Of a DNA stretch of 64,000 bases, positions 26,305 to 36,098 are shown piece after piece. Position numbers and translations under genes: made by a program. Under the pieces are notes generated by a model. That model was not told the DNA's origin, searched no databases, and saw only the letters and a list, made by a program, of their open reading frames with translations. The stretch covers positions 22,995-86,994 of the forward strand of contig CANFLL010000005.1 in NCBI GenBank assembly GCA_947447825.1, read 5' to 3'. The first letter of the stretch is position 1, and every line of letters begins with the position of its first letter. This DNA comes from Chitinophagaceae bacterium. Lineage in GTDB: Bacteria; Bacteroidota; Bacteroidia; Chitinophagales; Chitinophagaceae.

Positions 26305-26919
26305 ATGGCTTTGTTTTTAGATATACATCCCGTCAATCCCAATCAAAGGCATATTTCTACAGTTGTAGATTGTCTTCTATCTGGCGGTGTAATTATTTAT
26401 CCCACTGATACAATCTATGGATTAGGATGCGATATATTTCAGCATAAAGCAATAGAAAGAGTAGCAAGGATTAAAAATGTCGACCCTCATAAAGTTCAAT
26501 TAAGTTTCGTGTGTAATGATTTGTCAGACTTAAGCAAATACACAAAAAGTATTGATACACCCTTATATCGATTATTAAAAAATCATTTACCAGGTCCTTA
26601 TACATTCATCTTGCCTGCAAGTAAGGAAGTTCCAAAGATATTACAGTCAAAAAAGAATACCATTGGTTTGCGGATTCCAGATAATCTTATTGCAAAAACA
26701 ATTACAGAACAATTACAGCATCCACTGCTTTCAGCTTCTTTACCAGGGGAGATGGTGGAAGAATATACTGATCCAGAATTAATATATGAAAACTTTAAAA
26801 ATATAGTAGATATTGTGGTTAATGGTGGCATTGGAGGAATGATACCATCTACCATTATTGATTGCACTAAAGAGGATTATGAAGTGGTTCGTATGGGGGC
26901 TGGTAGTTGGGATAATTAA
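26305..26919 (+). CDS. L-threonylcarbamoyladenylate synthase (Sua5/YrdC/YciO family)
   Basis: This family makes threonylcarbamoyl-AMP from threonine, bicarbonate and ATP, the first step of tRNA t6A37 synthesis. I start it at ATG 26305 (204 residues); the track's TTG at 26272 adds an AT-rich leader. Motifs: GGVIIYPTDTIYGLGCDI (about 26-43), VDPHKVQLSFVCNDLSDLSKY, LPGPYTFILPAS, NTIGLRIPDN and the terminal STIIDCT...VVRMGAG. The KxR element near KNVDPHK differs from the classical form, and the sequence is somewhat closer to YciO-like proteins, so the exact role is likely but not certain. tsaB, from the same pathway, is 2 kb away. Confidence 0.82.
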   Translation: MALFLDIHPVNPNQRHISTVVDCLLSGGVIIYPTDTIYGLGCDIFQHKAIERVARIKNVDPHKVQLSFVCNDLSDLSKYTKSIDTPLYRLLKNHLPGPYTFILPASKEVPKILQSKKNTIGLRIPDNLIAKTITEQLQHPLLSASLPGEMVEEYTDPELIYENFKNIVDIVVNGGIGGMIPSTIIDCTKEDYEVVRMGAGSWDN

Positions 26920-27001
26920 TCAGTGTAAGCTGTTTGTTTGATTTGTTACAACGCACTAAGCACAAATTATATTCTTAATTTAAAATTGGATGTAGCTAAA
27001 T

Positions 27002-27046
27002 AAAAAAGCCCCTCATTAGTTTTAAACCTATGAGGGGCTTTTTTAT
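27002..27046. terminator. Bidirectional terminator between the Sua5-like gene and atpC
   Basis: A 15-bp stem (AAAAAAGCCCCTCAT with ATGAGGGGCTTTTTT) with a run of T on both strands. It separates two convergent genes. Confidence 0.9.
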
Positions 27047-27059
27047 TATTCTCTTTATA

Positions 27060-27311
27060 CTAAACTAAAACAGCACCTTCTACTAAAACAGTTGCTTTGT
27101 TGTTTAATACTTCCACAAAGCCACTTTGTATGGTATAGTTTTCGAAAGAAGATTTATCCTTTAATACTTTCAAATTGCCCTTTCCTAAGGCACTTACCAA
27201 AGGAGCGTGTTTATTCAGTATTTCAAACAAACCATCAATGCCAGGAAGTTGAACTCCGTAAACTTCTGCACTGAATAGTTTCTTTTCTGGTGTCAATATC
27301 TCTAAAATCAT
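27060..27311 (-). CDS. atpC: ATP synthase F1 subunit epsilon
   Basis: Epsilon is the small stalk subunit that couples F1 rotation and can inhibit ATP hydrolysis. This is the short form of 83 residues, containing only the N-terminal beta-sandwich (MILEILTPEKKLFSAEV, GIDGLFEILNKHAPLVSAL, YTIQSGFVEVLNNKATVLVE) without the C-terminal helical hairpin, as is usual in Bacteroidota. It follows atpD by 46 nt on the same strand. The rest of the ATP synthase operon is not here, a split seen in related genomes. Confidence 0.95.
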   Translation of the reverse strand: MILEILTPEKKLFSAEVYGVQLPGIDGLFEILNKHAPLVSALGKGNLKVLKDKSSFENYTIQSGFVEVLNNKATVLVEGAVLV

Positions 27312-27357
27312 ATACCTTATAGTTTTAATATTGTTCTAATTCTGATAGATATGTAGT

Positions 27358-28896
<1,539 letters not shown>

Positions 28897-28940
28897 TTAT
28901 TTTTAAAGCTTCCATCCATTAGCTTTTTTAAATTCGGCTG

Positions 28941-28970
28941 CAAAAGTAAGGGTATGTAACTAAAATACAA
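28941..28970 (-). promoter_or_regulatory. atpD promoter
   Basis: On the minus strand TACTTTTG (28948 to 28941) matches the -7 consensus TAnnTTTG and is followed by the common GCAGCC. A TTG at 28970-28968 lies 19 bp upstream, the expected -33 spacing. The leader to atpD is about 80 nt. Confidence 0.75.
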
Positions 28971-29025
28971 ATTCAAAATCGCTGAATGATAATTTTTTAA
29001 AAACAATACTGCAACTTCGCACTTA

Positions 29026-29712
29026 ATGGCACTGATATTAAACATAGACACCTCTATTGAAACAGCAGATGTTTTCCTTGCAAAAGATGGTATTCTTTTG
29101 ATGAGTGAATCAAATTCAGAACCCAAAAATCATGGTTCTTTCTTGCAGTTTGCTATTCAAAAGATACTTTCTGAAACAAATACTCCATTAAAAGCTCTCG
29201 ATGCTATTGCAGTAACTAATGGTCCAGGAAGTTATACCGGACTAAGGGTGGGTATGGCTTCTGCTAAAGGACTTTGTTTTTCTTTGAACAAACCAATAAT
29301 TACTATTTCAACCTTAGAAGTATTAGCAAGTTCCATTAAAAGTCAATTCATATTAAATAATGATTATCTTTTTTGTCCATTAATTGATGCCAGAAGAATG
29401 GAAGTGTTTACTGCCTTATACAATTTTAATATTGAGCCGATTCTTCCCCCGCAATCAATGATACTAGATGAAAACTCTTTTGCAAATCAGCTTGAATCGA
29501 AAGTGATTGTTTTTGCAGGTAATGGAAGTGCGAAGCTAAAGGAGGTGCTTAATCATCCAAATGCACTTTTTGTGTCCCTAGAACCTACTGCCAAGATAGC
29601 ATCAATGATTACAATTTCAGAGGGAAAATATCTAATTAAAAATTTTGATAATCTTGCATATTCGGAGCCATTCTATATAAAAGATGTCTTTTTTGCCGAA
29701 AAAAGTAAATAA
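29026..29712 (+). CDS. tsaB: tRNA threonylcarbamoyladenosine biosynthesis protein TsaB
   Basis: TsaB (YeaZ) is the partner that activates TsaD in t6A37 synthesis in the cytosol. The 228-residue ASKHA-fold protein has LILNIDTSIETADVFLAKDG at the start, NHGSFLQFAIQKIL, and the dimer-interface motif VTNGPGSYTGLRVGMASAKGL (about residues 64-84). It is divergent from atpD. Together with the Sua5-like gene at 26305 it puts two t6A genes within 4 kb, although atpC-atpD lies between them on the other strand. Confidence 0.93.
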   Translation: MALILNIDTSIETADVFLAKDGILLMSESNSEPKNHGSFLQFAIQKILSETNTPLKALDAIAVTNGPGSYTGLRVGMASAKGLCFSLNKPIITISTLEVLASSIKSQFILNNDYLFCPLIDARRMEVFTALYNFNIEPILPPQSMILDENSFANQLESKVIVFAGNGSAKLKEVLNHPNALFVSLEPTAKIASMITISEGKYLIKNFDNLAYSEPFYIKDVFFAEKSK

Positions 29713-29816
29713 TAAAATTTAAATGCACCGATTTCGTGCTTTTAGGTGTCATAGTTTATATAAATTATATATTTTTATCAAATTAGTACACCATACATAA
29801 CACCAATTTAAATTTT

Positions 29817-30176
29817 ATGGCTCAATCAAACGCTATCATGACACTATCCAACGGAGAAATCACTATTAAAGTAGATTTAATCCAGACCAAAAAGAGTGCT
29901 GCAATTCTTAGAGCTTTGAATCATAAGCTTAGGCAACAAATCATTAAGTTGTTGAATGACTCTAAAAAGATGACCGTTACAGAAATTTATGTGAAACTTC
30001 GTTTAGAACAATCTGTTGCATCACAACATTTAGCAATTTTGCGACTCGCACAATTGGTTACTACCAAGCGTGATGGTAAGTTTATTTTTTATTCTGTCAA
30101 TTATGAAAGAATAGATGAAATAAATGATTTCATAATAGATCTCGTCGGCAAAACTCCATCTAAAGAAAGAGAGTAG
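29817..30176 (+). CDS. ArsR-family winged-helix regulator
   Basis: A 119-residue transcription factor with the ArsR-type winged helix: ALNHKLRQQIIKLLNDSKKMTVTEIYVKLRLEQSVASQHLAILRLAQLV, then the wing TTKRDGKFIFYSV. It lies 30 nt before the persulfide-dioxygenase-like gene, so it probably controls it. Known regulators of such genes (BigR, SqrR) sense persulfides with two cysteines, but this protein has no cysteine at all, so it must sense something else or bind its target without a thiol switch. The unusual length of the N-terminal beta-like segment (TLSNGEITIKVDLIQ) is noted. Confidence 0.88.
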   Translation: MAQSNAIMTLSNGEITIKVDLIQTKKSAAILRALNHKLRQQIIKLLNDSKKMTVTEIYVKLRLEQSVASQHLAILRLAQLVTTKRDGKFIFYSVNYERIDEINDFIIDLVGKTPSKERE

Positions 30177-30206
30177 TGCAGGCTTTAAAAAGATTAATTT
30201 TTCCCT

Positions 30207-31619
30207 ATGTTTATTAAACAGTTTTATACTAACTGCCTTAGCGAATACGCTTACTATATTGAAAGTAATGGCGAGGCAGTAGTAATAGATCCATTAAGGG
30301 ATGTTAAAGAATATATTAAGTTAGCCAACGAAAGAAAGGCAACCATTAAATATGTTTTAGAAACTCACTTTCATGCTGATTTTGTGAGTGGTCATCTTGA
30401 TTTGGCAAAAGAAACTGGAGCATCCATCGTTTATGGTCCCAACACAAAAACTAATTATAAAGTTCATGTTGCTAAGGATGGGGAAGAATTTAAAATAGGC
30501 ATTATTACTATTAGATTACTGCATACACCAGGGCATACGCTAGAAAGCAGTTGCTATTTATTGCTTGATGAGAATGCCCAAAGCCATGCATTATTTACAG
30601 GAGATACCTTATTTATTGGCGATGTAGGCAGGCCTGATCTTTCTCAAAGTGATGAGTTGCCTGTTAATGATCTTGCTGGATTATTGTACGAAAGCATAAG
30701 ATTTAAAATTTTACCGCTCAATGATAATGTTATTATTTATCCTGGTCATGGGGCGGGGAGTAGTTGTGGTAAAAATCTTTCCAAGGAAAGTATCAGTACA
30801 ATTGGAGAGCAAAAGCAGCATAACTATGCGCTTAAAGAGCAGCTTAAAGAAGAATTTATAAAAGCCGTAACAGAGGGATTGGTGGCACCTCCCAAATATT
30901 TCCCCATTAATGCGATGATAAATAAAGAAGGATATGAAAGTTTGAGCAGTATATTAAATACTGGGCTTACCAAACTTTCTGTAACAACATTTAAAGCCCA
31001 TATCAGTGATGATGAATATGTAGTTTTAGACACAAGGGCAACAGCCGATTTTGTGCAAGGATTTGTTCCTGGTTCATTATACGTAGGGCTTGAAGGCCGT
31101 TTTGCCGAATGGGCAGCTAGCATATTGCCTTTCGATAAAACTATTTTGCTAATCACAGAAGCTGGTAAAGAAGAGGAAACCATTACTCGATTGGCAAGAG
31201 TAGGATTTGAGAAGATGGGTGGTTTTTTGGAAGGGGGCTATGAAGCTTGGGTTAATGCCGGTGAACAAATTGATTTAATAATTGATGTAGAAGTTGATGA
31301 ACTAGCAATGGACATTGAGTTCGACACGAATTTAGTTGTGCTTGATGTTAGGAAAGAGGCTGAATATGATAATGGTCATTTGCAGGAATCTATAAACATA
31401 CCCTTAGAAAATTTAGTGGATCCTGGAACCATGGCCGACTTTGATGATAACCATAACATTTATGTGCATTGCGGTGGTGGGTATAGGAGTGTGATTGCTT
31501 GTTCATTATTAAAAAAACAAGGCATTCACAACATTAGAAATGTAAATGGTGGATGGGATGCTATTTCTGAACTGAAAAGTAAATTTAAAATAATAAAAAC
31601 AGAAGCATCACTCAATTAG
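30207..31619 (+). CDS. Persulfide dioxygenase-like metallo-beta-lactamase with two rhodanese domains
   Basis: Such fusions oxidise glutathione or other thiol persulfides to sulfite and transfer sulfur, detoxifying sulfide. The 470-residue protein begins with an MBL domain: THFHADFVSGH (H54, H56, D58, H63), then HTPGHTLESSC, FTGDTLFIGDVGRPDL and the terminal YPGHGAGSSCGK. Two rhodanese-like domains follow. The first (about 255-355) has TEAGKEEE where the loop cysteine should be, so it is inactive; the second has CGGGYRS with C422 and looks active. A terminator follows at 31642. The partner regulator is just upstream. Confidence 0.88.
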   Translation: MFIKQFYTNCLSEYAYYIESNGEAVVIDPLRDVKEYIKLANERKATIKYVLETHFHADFVSGHLDLAKETGASIVYGPNTKTNYKVHVAKDGEEFKIGIITIRLLHTPGHTLESSCYLLLDENAQSHALFTGDTLFIGDVGRPDLSQSDELPVNDLAGLLYESIRFKILPLNDNVIIYPGHGAGSSCGKNLSKESISTIGEQKQHNYALKEQLKEEFIKAVTEGLVAPPKYFPINAMINKEGYESLSSILNTGLTKLSVTTFKAHISDDEYVVLDTRATADFVQGFVPGSLYVGLEGRFAEWAASILPFDKTILLITEAGKEEETITRLARVGFEKMGGFLEGGYEAWVNAGEQIDLIIDVEVDELAMDIEFDTNLVVLDVRKEAEYDNGHLQESINIPLENLVDPGTMADFDDNHNIYVHCGGGYRSVIACSLLKKQGIHNIRNVNGGWDAISELKSKFKIIKTEASLN

Positions 31620-31641
31620 CAGCGTGTATCTTTTTGTTGTT

Positions 31642-31680
31642 AACCTCTCGAATTGTAAATACTTCGAGAGGTTTTATTTT
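31642..31680 (+). terminator. Terminator after the persulfide dioxygenase-like gene
   Basis: An 11-bp stem, AACCTCTCGAA with TTCGAGAGGTT, followed by TTATTTTT. Confidence 0.85.
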
Positions 31681-31763
31681 TGAATAGGTTCGGTAAAATT
31701 CTCATTAATCAAATTAAAAACAAAAGCTTCTATACATCATTGAACATAATAAATTAAGCTCCA

Positions 31764-32399
31764 TTGATTGCTCCAGATTATTACCAAACCTTAAATGTAT
31801 CGCCTAATGCTACTGCCGATGAAATTAAAAAGGCATATAGAAAGCTTGCCTTAAAGTACCATCCCGACGTGGCAGGGGAAGATGTTGGAGCTGCTGATAA
31901 ATTTAGAAATATAAAAGCCGCTTATGATGTTTTAAGTAATGATAAAACAAGGCAAGCCTATCATTACAAACATTTTTATACTGACGTTAAGGAGCAACCC
32001 ATTGTTACTGCCAAAAGCATAGCTGAAAAAGTAGCAGATTTAGCAAAGTTTACATCAGCTTTAGATCCTTATAGATTAGACCATGAAGGATTGTGTGATC
32101 AGATTGTTCAACTGTTAAACATACACAACCTGAATGTTTTGTTTCAATCTAAGGAGGCTGAATTAATTAAATCAATCATTTTAAATACCTTAAAGTGTAC
32201 ACAACTTCTGCCTTATGAAATGGTTCTTTCCATACATGAAACCCTCATTAAACTTGCAGATAAAAATGAAAGCTTAATTAAAACTATCCATCAAGAAACA
32301 TTGCTTCAAAAGAGGTTGCATTATTGGGATAAATACAAATTTTCTCTAGCAATATTCATTGCATTGCTGCTGTGTTTTATCTTTTTTCTATTAGTATAA
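31764..32399 (+). CDS. J-domain protein with C-terminal membrane anchor
   Basis: A 211-residue protein with an N-terminal J domain ([20 protein letters not shown], then the HPD tripeptide in KYHPDVAG near residue 33), which would stimulate the ATPase of an Hsp70. There is no glycine-rich or zinc-finger region, so it is not a classical DnaJ. One membrane segment closes the protein ([18 protein letters not shown]), placing the J domain on the cytosolic face. The middle is helical with no known domain. It starts with TTG; no ATG is closer. The downstream gene is convergent. Confidence 0.83.
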   Translation: MIAPDYYQTLNVSPNATADEIKKAYRKLALKYHPDVAGEDVGAADKFRNIKAAYDVLSNDKTRQAYHYKHFYTDVKEQPIVTAKSIAEKVADLAKFTSALDPYRLDHEGLCDQIVQLLNIHNLNVLFQSKEAELIKSIILNTLKCTQLLPYEMVLSIHETLIKLADKNESLIKTIHQETLLQKRLHYWDKYKFSLAIFIALLLCFIFFLLV

Positions 32400-32404
32400 G
32401 CACA

Positions 32405-33166
32405 TTACCAGTATTTCATATACCTAATTATGGCAATGGAAATATTGTCATTACCTCCTACTTTCTTTGCTTTTTCCGTAAGTTTTAAATAGCCATTTTC
32501 GGTGTTTAGTTCTCCTGCAATTTCTTCATCAGTTAGCTCCTTCGTTAATCCGTCGGTACAAATAAGTAAACAATCATCATCATTTAATTTTGTTGTTACT
32601 TCTTTAAAATCAATGAAAATTTCTTTTTCCGCACCAAAAGCATTGGTAATGGCTGTTTTAATGGCTGTTTCATTTCCCTTTAATTCTTGCAAAGAGTGGT
32701 CGCGGGATAATCTTTTAAGTTCTTTTTTTGCGCTGCTATATAAATATATGCGGCTATCTCCAACATGGATTAAGAATATTTTTTTATTATAAAAAAGAAC
32801 ACCAGAAAAGGTTGAAGCCATTCCTTTTTTTGATGAATCATTTTTACCTTCATCCAGCATGCAGTCATGGATTGTTTTTGAGGTAGCAACAAAATAGCTT
32901 TTAATAATTGGCGAACGCAAGTTTGATGGAAGCTCTTTCACCGCTTTTGCCATAAGCTGAATAACATATTCGCTTGCAAACTCCCCACTTTTATGCCCCC
33001 CTAATCCATCTGCCACCGCAATAATAAAGGGATGGTCATAAGTGTTGAAATCAAATTCATATCTCTTGGTTCCATCTCTCAGTAAATCGTTTCCTACCAG
33101 TATCATGTCCTCATTAGAAGATCGAACAATACCTCTATCTGAAACAGCTTCAATAACAAGCTTCAT
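32405..33166 (-). CDS. PP2C-type serine/threonine phosphatase
   Basis: A metal-dependent protein phosphatase of 253 residues. The motifs of the PP2C family are in order: SDRGIVRSSNEDM, VADGLGGHKSGEFAS (about 51-65), VGDSRIYLYS, SRDHSL, CTDGLTKEL and GGNDNISIAIIRY. The metal-binding aspartates are present. It probably reverses protein phosphorylation; no kinase gene is adjacent, so the partner is unknown. It converges on the J-domain gene with a 5-bp gap. Confidence 0.92.
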   Translation of the reverse strand: MKLVIEAVSDRGIVRSSNEDMILVGNDLLRDGTKRYEFDFNTYDHPFIIAVADGLGGHKSGEFASEYVIQLMAKAVKELPSNLRSPIIKSYFVATSKTIHDCMLDEGKNDSSKKGMASTFSGVLFYNKKIFLIHVGDSRIYLYSSAKKELKRLSRDHSLQELKGNETAIKTAITNAFGAEKEIFIDFKEVTTKLNDDDCLLICTDGLTKELTDEEIAGELNTENGYLKLTEKAKKVGGNDNISIAIIRYMKYW

Positions 33167-33356
33167 TATTTTATAATTTGAGTTTCATTGTTGCACAAAC
33201 GCCAAGAGCTATAAATGCAAAAGGGTTATAAACATATTAATTTTTCAAAAATAACTATAATCATAATGCACCAAAAAACTTTTATCACTTATTACTACCC
33301 TATAACCAGCAAACAGCAAAACTCTAATACTATTAAAGAGGTAGTTTTTGTAATTC
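33167..33356. other. Gene-free spacer upstream of dispersed element copy 1
   Basis: AT-rich DNA with no convincing ORF; the ORF listed at 33215-33430 has no protein-like features and runs into the repeat. Confidence 0.4.
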
Positions 33357-33511
33357 TTCAGGGGTTATTTATCACGAAGTATTCAAGGAAAAAACTAAGT
33401 CCACCAAGGTTTAGAGTCCCTAAATGGTAGTTATGAAGAAATATAACAACACAATCCTTGTGTTCTTGGTGAAAGCCTTAGTGACCTTTATGGTAAAGTA
33501 TCCCCTGAATA
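33357..33511. repeat. Dispersed 145-155-bp inverted-arm element, copy 1
   Basis: The element starts with TTCAGGGGTTATTTATCACG and ends with TGGTAAAGTATCCCCTGAA, outer arms that are imperfect reverse complements. Inside are CCACCAAGGTTT and CCTTGTGTTCTTGGTG. The same order of blocks occurs at 44938-45080. It could fold into a long imperfect hairpin. No ORF is carried, so it would be a non-autonomous element or a REP-like intergenic repeat. Confidence 0.7.
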
Positions 33512-33694
33512 GTTACGTTTTTGCTAATGTGCTTTAGCCTAAAGTCTGAAATAAATGGTTCGTGTTTTAACTAATCACTTTCATCATGCTTTATTTCAGT
33601 GATGATTGGTTTTATTGGGGCAATGACATTTTATTTATCCATCTTATAACTCCAGTTCCTTTCCTTTGCCATTTCAAACAGTTAATATTTCATT
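33512..33694. other. Spacer upstream of the thiolase gene
   Basis: AT-rich leader DNA. No clear TAnnTTTG promoter or hairpin was identified. Confidence 0.3.
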
Positions 33695-34888
33695 ATGCAA
33701 ACAGCTTATATAATAGATGCAGTGCGCACGCCCATTGGTAAATATGGTGGCAAGCTTGCTTCAGTTCGGGCAGATGATTTATTGTCGGTTGCAATTAAGG
33801 CTTTGGTAGCCAGAAACCCTGCAATTGATGTAAACCAGATTGAAGATGTCATTATTGGCGACAGTAATCAAGCCGGCGAAGATTGTAGAGATGTGGCAAG
33901 AATGGGTGCATTGCTTGCAGGATTACCAGTTTCGGTGGGTGGAAATACCGTAAATAGACTTTGTGCCAGTGGTATGCAAGCAATTATGGATGCTGCCCGT
34001 GCCATTATGTGTGGCGAAGGAATGCTGTACATTGCTGGTGGTGTGGAAAGCATGACGCGTGCTCCTTATATTGTTCCCAAAAGTGTGGGTGCTTTTAACC
34101 GCAATATGGAAATGGTAGACAGTACAATTGGTTGGCGGTTGACAAATCAAAAGCTTGCAAGCCTTTACCATCCTTACAATATGGGCGAAACAGCAGAAAA
34201 TATTGCCAAACAATGGAACATTAGCCGTGAGGCGCAAGACCTTTTTGCTTTTCAATCGCAACAGAAATATGCTGCTGCACTAACAGCAGGAAAATGGATT
34301 GATGAATTAATTCCAGTTCCTCTTTCAGAGAATTCTTTGCCTACCTATTTTTCTGTTGATGAACAACCTCGGTCAACTACATTAGAAAGATTGGCGGCAT
34401 TAAGACCCGCTTTTGCCAAAGGTGGTAGCGTTACGGCTGGCAATAGTAGTGGCATTAATGATGGGGCATCGGCATTGTTGTTGGCAAGCGAAGAAGCTGT
34501 TAAGCTATTTAATTTGAAGCCTATTGCCCGGGTGGTAAGTATGGCAATTGCTGGTGTGCATCCAGACATTATGGGAACAGGGCCAATTCCCGCCACACAA
34601 AAAGCATTGAAAAGGGCAGGGTTGTCTGTAAATGAAATTGGGTTAATTGAACTTTGTGAAGCATTTTCCGTGCAGTGCATTGCCTGTATGCAGGATTTAG
34701 GATTGAATGAAGAGATGATTAATGTGAATGGTGGCTCAATAGCATTGGGGAATCCCTTGGGAAGCAGTGGTGCTAGAATAGTGGGAACATTAGTTCATGA
34801 AATGAAGCGCAGGCAAAATAAGTACGGGCTTGCTACTATGTGTGTGGGCGTTGGGCAAGGTGCAGCAATGATTGTAGAGGGATTGTGA
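33695..34888 (+). CDS. Thiolase, 3-oxoadipyl-CoA thiolase-like, with altered active-site residues
   Basis: A 397-residue thiolase resembling PcaF/PaaJ 3-oxoadipyl-CoA thiolases (segments DSTIGWRLTN and MGETAENIAKQWNIS). The nucleophile C90 is present (NRLCASGMQA) and so is the C-terminal CVGVGQG cysteine. Two normally near-invariant positions differ: the NEAF asparagine is cysteine (LCEAF, C321), and the GHP histidine is asparagine (GNPLGSSGAR, N353). These residues hold the oxyanion hole and activate the cysteine, so activity may be reduced or changed. No beta-ketoadipate or phenylacetate genes are adjacent. Confidence 0.85.
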   Translation: MQTAYIIDAVRTPIGKYGGKLASVRADDLLSVAIKALVARNPAIDVNQIEDVIIGDSNQAGEDCRDVARMGALLAGLPVSVGGNTVNRLCASGMQAIMDAARAIMCGEGMLYIAGGVESMTRAPYIVPKSVGAFNRNMEMVDSTIGWRLTNQKLASLYHPYNMGETAENIAKQWNISREAQDLFAFQSQQKYAAALTAGKWIDELIPVPLSENSLPTYFSVDEQPRSTTLERLAALRPAFAKGGSVTAGNSSGINDGASALLLASEEAVKLFNLKPIARVVSMAIAGVHPDIMGTGPIPATQKALKRAGLSVNEIGLIELCEAFSVQCIACMQDLGLNEEMINVNGGSIALGNPLGSSGARIVGTLVHEMKRRQNKYGLATMCVGVGQGAAMIVEGL

Positions 34889-34935
34889 TGATTAACAGAT
34901 TCGGGGTGTATTATCAATAAAATAAGATTGTCAAT

Positions 34936-35259
34936 CGATACATTCAGAATTTATTCTCAATACAAACAGATTGCTAATCGATACAATCGTAATGTATTCT
35001 CAATAAAATCAGATTGTCCATCGACACATCAGAATCTATTCACAATACAAACAGATTGTCAATCGACACAATCGGAGTGTATTCTCAATACAATCAGACT
35101 GTATCTTCAATACAATCGAAGTGTATTCTCAATACAAACAGATTGTCAATCGATACAATCGGAGTGTATTCTCAATACAAACAGACTGTATCTTCAATAC
35201 AATCGAAGTGTATTCTCAATACAAACGGATTGTTTAACGACACAATCGGAGTGTATTCA
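34936..35259. repeat. 21/22-bp tandem array A3 (15 units)
   Basis: Fifteen abutting units of 21 or 22 bp. A typical unit contains CAATACAATCGGAGTGTAT, with ATACA and TGTAT as inverted arms separated by 7 nt. The block 35064-35150 is repeated with few changes as 35151-35237 (87 bp, four units). Because unit lengths mix 21 and 22, the reading frame changes along the array, so ORFs 34928-35269 and 35014-35277 are not real genes. Confidence 0.93.
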
Positions 35260-35300
35260 TGCCAAATGATTTACTAGAAATAATAGCCAGATTGAAGAGA

Positions 35301-35346
35301 AAACAAAAAGAGGGACACAACCAAAATGATTATGCCCCTCTTTGTC
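35301..35346 (-). terminator. Terminator of bcp
   Basis: On the minus strand an 8-bp stem (AAAGAGGG with CCCTCTTT), with a long loop, is followed by a T-rich tail (TTGTTTT). It lies just after the bcp stop codon. Confidence 0.65.
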
Positions 35347-35361
35347 TTAAAAATTAATTCT

Positions 35362-35829
35362 TTATGCTTCGTTCCAAGCTGCCAAAATTTCTTCTGTATG
35401 ATTTTTTGTATCAGGCTTGGTAATGATTTTTTTAATTTTACCCAATTCGTCTATCAAAAAAGTTGTTCTCGTAGTACCCATATAGGTTTTACCCATGAAC
35501 TTCTTTTCTCCCCACAAATTATAAGCATCCACTATTTTCTTTTCTTCATCAGAAACCAAAGGAAAAGGAAGGGTGAACTTTTCTTCGAACTTTTTGTGGC
35601 TTTTAACAGAGTCAACACTCACGCCAATAACCTGAAAACCTTGCTCTATCAACTCGGTGTAGTTGTCGCGAAGATTGCATGCTTGTGCAGTACATCCTGG
35701 AGTATCATCTTTTGGATAAAAATATAAAACTACTTTTTTGCCTAAGTAGTCTTTTAAAGCAATCGTTTTTCCATTTTGATCCAATGCTTTAAATGCTGGA
35801 GCTTTTACTCCTTCTTTCAATATTGCCAT
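35362..35829 (-). CDS. bcp: Thioredoxin-dependent thiol peroxidase (Bcp/PrxQ)
   Basis: An atypical 2-Cys peroxiredoxin that reduces hydrogen peroxide and organic peroxides using thioredoxin. The 155-residue protein has VVLYFYPKDDTPGCTAQAC, with the peroxidatic C46 and the resolving C51 five residues later, as in PrxQ. The downstream features GVSVDSVKSHKKFEEKF and the catalytic arginine segment MGTTRTTFLID are standard. Length and ends fit the family. It converges on array A3. Confidence 0.95.
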   Translation of the reverse strand: MAILKEGVKAPAFKALDQNGKTIALKDYLGKKVVLYFYPKDDTPGCTAQACNLRDNYTELIEQGFQVIGVSVDSVKSHKKFEEKFTLPFPLVSDEEKKIVDAYNLWGEKKFMGKTYMGTTRTTFLIDELGKIKKIITKPDTKNHTEEILAAWNEA

Positions 35830-36098
35830 AACTCTAAATTAACTTTTTGTTGTAATAAAAATAAATGCTAATATGTTTTGGGCGAAAAGTAACTTTTGTT
35901 ATTCACATATAGTTGTTTGTATTAAACTAAGTGTCATAAAAAGCCCGATATTGTAATAAATTTAACATATAGAGCAGTAAATGGTTGCATTTACCTTTTA
36001 TTTTTATTTAATTTTCAACAATAAGCTATAATTGCAATATTATTTGAATTGGAAGTGATGTCGATTATATCTTTTAATTTATAAACAGTAGGAATAAC

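Noticed and set aside
33215-33430. 71-residue ORF on the plus strand
   Set aside because: Low-complexity start that runs into the dispersed element; no similarity or start context.
34928-35277. Two overlapping plus-strand ORFs in array A3
   Set aside because: The unit length alternates 21 and 22 bp, so the frame drifts through the repeat; no conserved protein can result.
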